A stretch of 64,000 nucleotides of DNA from Vibrio comitans. Lineage in GTDB: Bacteria > Pseudomonadota > Gammaproteobacteria > Enterobacterales > Vibrionaceae. The position numbers and the translations under genes are program-made. The stretch is from positions 558,001 to 622,000 of the forward strand of contig AP024867.1 in the NCBI GenBank assembly GCA_024346835.1, in the 5' to 3' direction. Below the pieces are notes generated by a model, which was given only the letters and a program-made list of their open reading frames with translations, had not been told where the DNA came from and searched no databases. How positions within the stretch are numbered: the stretch's first letter is position 1; each line of letters starts with the position of its first letter. Shown here piece by piece: positions 62,725-64,000 of the stretch.

Positions 62725-64000
62725 ATGAAAAAATCCATTTTAGCAACAGCTATAGTTTCGCTGTATGCCCCAACACTTTTTGCCCAAGATAGTGAGTCAA
62801 CTCAGGTTGATGAAACTATGGTCGTCACAGCCAACCGTTTTGAACAAACTCAAACTTCTGCATTAGCTTCTGTGAGCGTTGTTGAACGCGAACAAATAGA
62901 GCAGCTACAAGCTGATAGTGCTTATGATGTTCTAAAAACCTTACCCGGTGTTGAAATCACCTCTCAGGGTACTAAAGCAGCTACAAACAGTGTATTCATC
63001 CGTGGCTCGAACAGTAATCAAACTTTAATTTTGCTTGATGGTGTTCGTTTAAATACAGCTGCTGGTGGTACCGCAAATACTCTAGGTTTGATACCAGCCT
63101 TTGCAATTGAACGAATTGAATTAGTCCGTGGCCCAAGAGCATCAGTTTATGGTGCCGATGCAATTGGCGGGGTTATCAGTATCATAACTAAACCTGCAGA
63201 CGCATCTGTTCATGAATTAACACTAAATGGTGGGTCTAACAATTATCATCAGGAAGCTTGGCGATCTGTTGGAGATATATCTGAATCTACTAAAGGCAAT
63301 TTTGTAGCCAGCAATGAAGGAAGCAAAGGCTATAATATTACAGATCAAAACACCGATAATAAGTATGGATATCAGTCTCAGTTTATCAATGGTGGCATTT
63401 CTACTCAGATAAATAAAAATTGGTCAGCAGGGTTTAACGGAGTTTATCAAAACTACGAAAACCAATATGTATCTTCTCCAACATCTACACCGAACCTTCA
63501 AGAAACTGATGCGTATATTTTGTCTGGCAATGTTGGATATAGTCGTGAAGACTTTAGTTCTTCATTGCAAGTCAACTACTCCAATGAACAACAAAGCGAT
63601 GGTGAGGATAGTCTAAGTGCGCCAGCCGCTTTAATTGAATCAAAAAGGACCTCTGTTCTTTGGGTAAATACCTATAAAGGTATTGATAATTTGGTATTGA
63701 ATGGCGGTGTGGATTACTCATATGAAGAAGCAAGCAATTCAGGGTATTACATTGATTTTTTAGGTAATGTCCAACCAGTTTCGGATTTTGATGAAAATTC
63801 CCGTAACAATACCGGTATATTTGGTACTGTTGCAGTTGAACAATCCTCTGTACTGTTTGAAGCTAGTGTTAGGCATGATGAAAATAGTATGTATGGTGGT
63901 AACACTACGTGGGGACTAGCTGCGGGCTGGAATATAACCGAGCAACTCATGCTCAACGCGAGCTACGGCACAGCTTTTAAAGCACCTGCATTCTTTGATT
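62725..64000 (+). CDS. btuB: TonB-dependent vitamin B12 receptor BtuB (partial)
   Basis: First 425 codons of an outer-membrane receptor; it runs off the window end. Signal peptide ends FAQ (about residue 20). The TonB box DETMVVTANR lies at about 29-38, and the plug domain continues to about 150 (VFIRGSNSNQTLILLDGVRL, GPRASVYGADAIGGVI), followed by barrel strands. The ATG follows 51 bp after the cobalamin riboswitch, which also identifies the substrate. The full protein would be about 600 aa. Confidence 0.92.
   Translation, partial: MKKSILATAIVSLYAPTLFAQDSESTQVDETMVVTANRFEQTQTSALASVSVVEREQIEQLQADSAYDVLKTLPGVEITSQGTKAATNSVFIRGSNSNQTLILLDGVRLNTAAGGTANTLGLIPAFAIERIELVRGPRASVYGADAIGGVISIITKPADASVHELTLNGGSNNYHQEAWRSVGDISESTKGNFVASNEGSKGYNITDQNTDNKYGYQSQFINGGISTQINKNWSAGFNGVYQNYENQYVSSPTSTPNLQETDAYILSGNVGYSREDFSSSLQVNYSNEQQSDGEDSLSAPAALIESKRTSVLWVNTYKGIDNLVLNGGVDYSYEEASNSGYYIDFLGNVQPVSDFDENSRNNTGIFGTVAVEQSSVLFEASVRHDENSMYGGNTTWGLAAGWNITEQLMLNASYGTAFKAPAFFD

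Overview
The window looks like chromosomal DNA from a marine gammaproteobacterium, most likely a Vibrio or close relative. The evidence is a CsrB-type regulatory RNA with an upstream VarA/UvrY-type box, a LamB/MalM pair with MalT boxes, a Vibrio-style PutA followed by a separate ALDH-like gene, a BtuB gene behind a cobalamin riboswitch, and many LysR/AraC/TetR regulator-target pairs at moderate G+C. I see no tRNA, rRNA, transposase, prophage or CRISPR array. The assignment rests on protein and RNA resemblance only; no database search was possible.

Layout. 1-7.2 kb: a CurA-like enone reductase, an RpiB/LacAB-type isomerase with KduD (uronate catabolism, KdgR-like operator), an alkaline phosphatase, a VOC protein, and a LysR regulator divergent from an unusual flavodoxin-fold/NTF2-like fusion. 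7.2-15.1 kb: a complete aa3/caa3 cytochrome c oxidase locus on the minus strand (coxB with a fused cytochrome c domain, coxA, ctaG, coxC, SURF1, a SCO-like protein, ctaA, ctaB), with a small DUF2909 gene on the opposite strand overlapping the SURF1 start. 15.4-18.2 kb: a MscS channel, a tandem repeat array and the CsrB-type RNA. 18.3-24 kb: a GFA protein, a YjiH-like membrane protein, an Ada-like alkyltransferase with an EamA transporter, a small outer-membrane barrel and a lipoprotein. 24-26 kb: a decayed yjbH fragment and a SEL1-like/GfcA-like pair. 26-33.6 kb: an alpha-glucan block (GH13 amylase, malM, lamB, glgX) containing a second repeat array.

34-44 kb: a GGDEF protein, an ABC exporter, a glutamine amidotransferase, astA-astB, a structured RNA candidate, a 63-aa protein behind an FNR-like site, and aroG with a TyrR-like box. 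44-58 kb: a TetR/MBL-fold pair with a clear operator candidate, LysR and MFS, a CHASE4-like/HAMP/GGDEF protein, an AhpD-like protein, an SMP-30 lactonase, an outer-membrane protein, an AraC regulator, ChrA, LysR plus a second MscS channel, FetB without FetA, and a patatin. 58-64 kb: the proline catabolism operon (putA plus the ALDH-like gene) and, divergently, btuB, which runs off the end.

The most distinctive non-coding feature is a repeat family built from two hairpins bounded by CGTCAT and ATGACG. It occurs as a 147-bp-period array, a 125-bp-period array, one solitary copy and one decayed half copy, mostly just past gene 3' ends. No single undescribed defence or mobile system is evident. 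The best candidates for new biology are this repeat family, the structured RNA candidate downstream of astB, the SEL1/GfcA pair beside the yjbH remnant, and the flavodoxin/NTF2 fusion.
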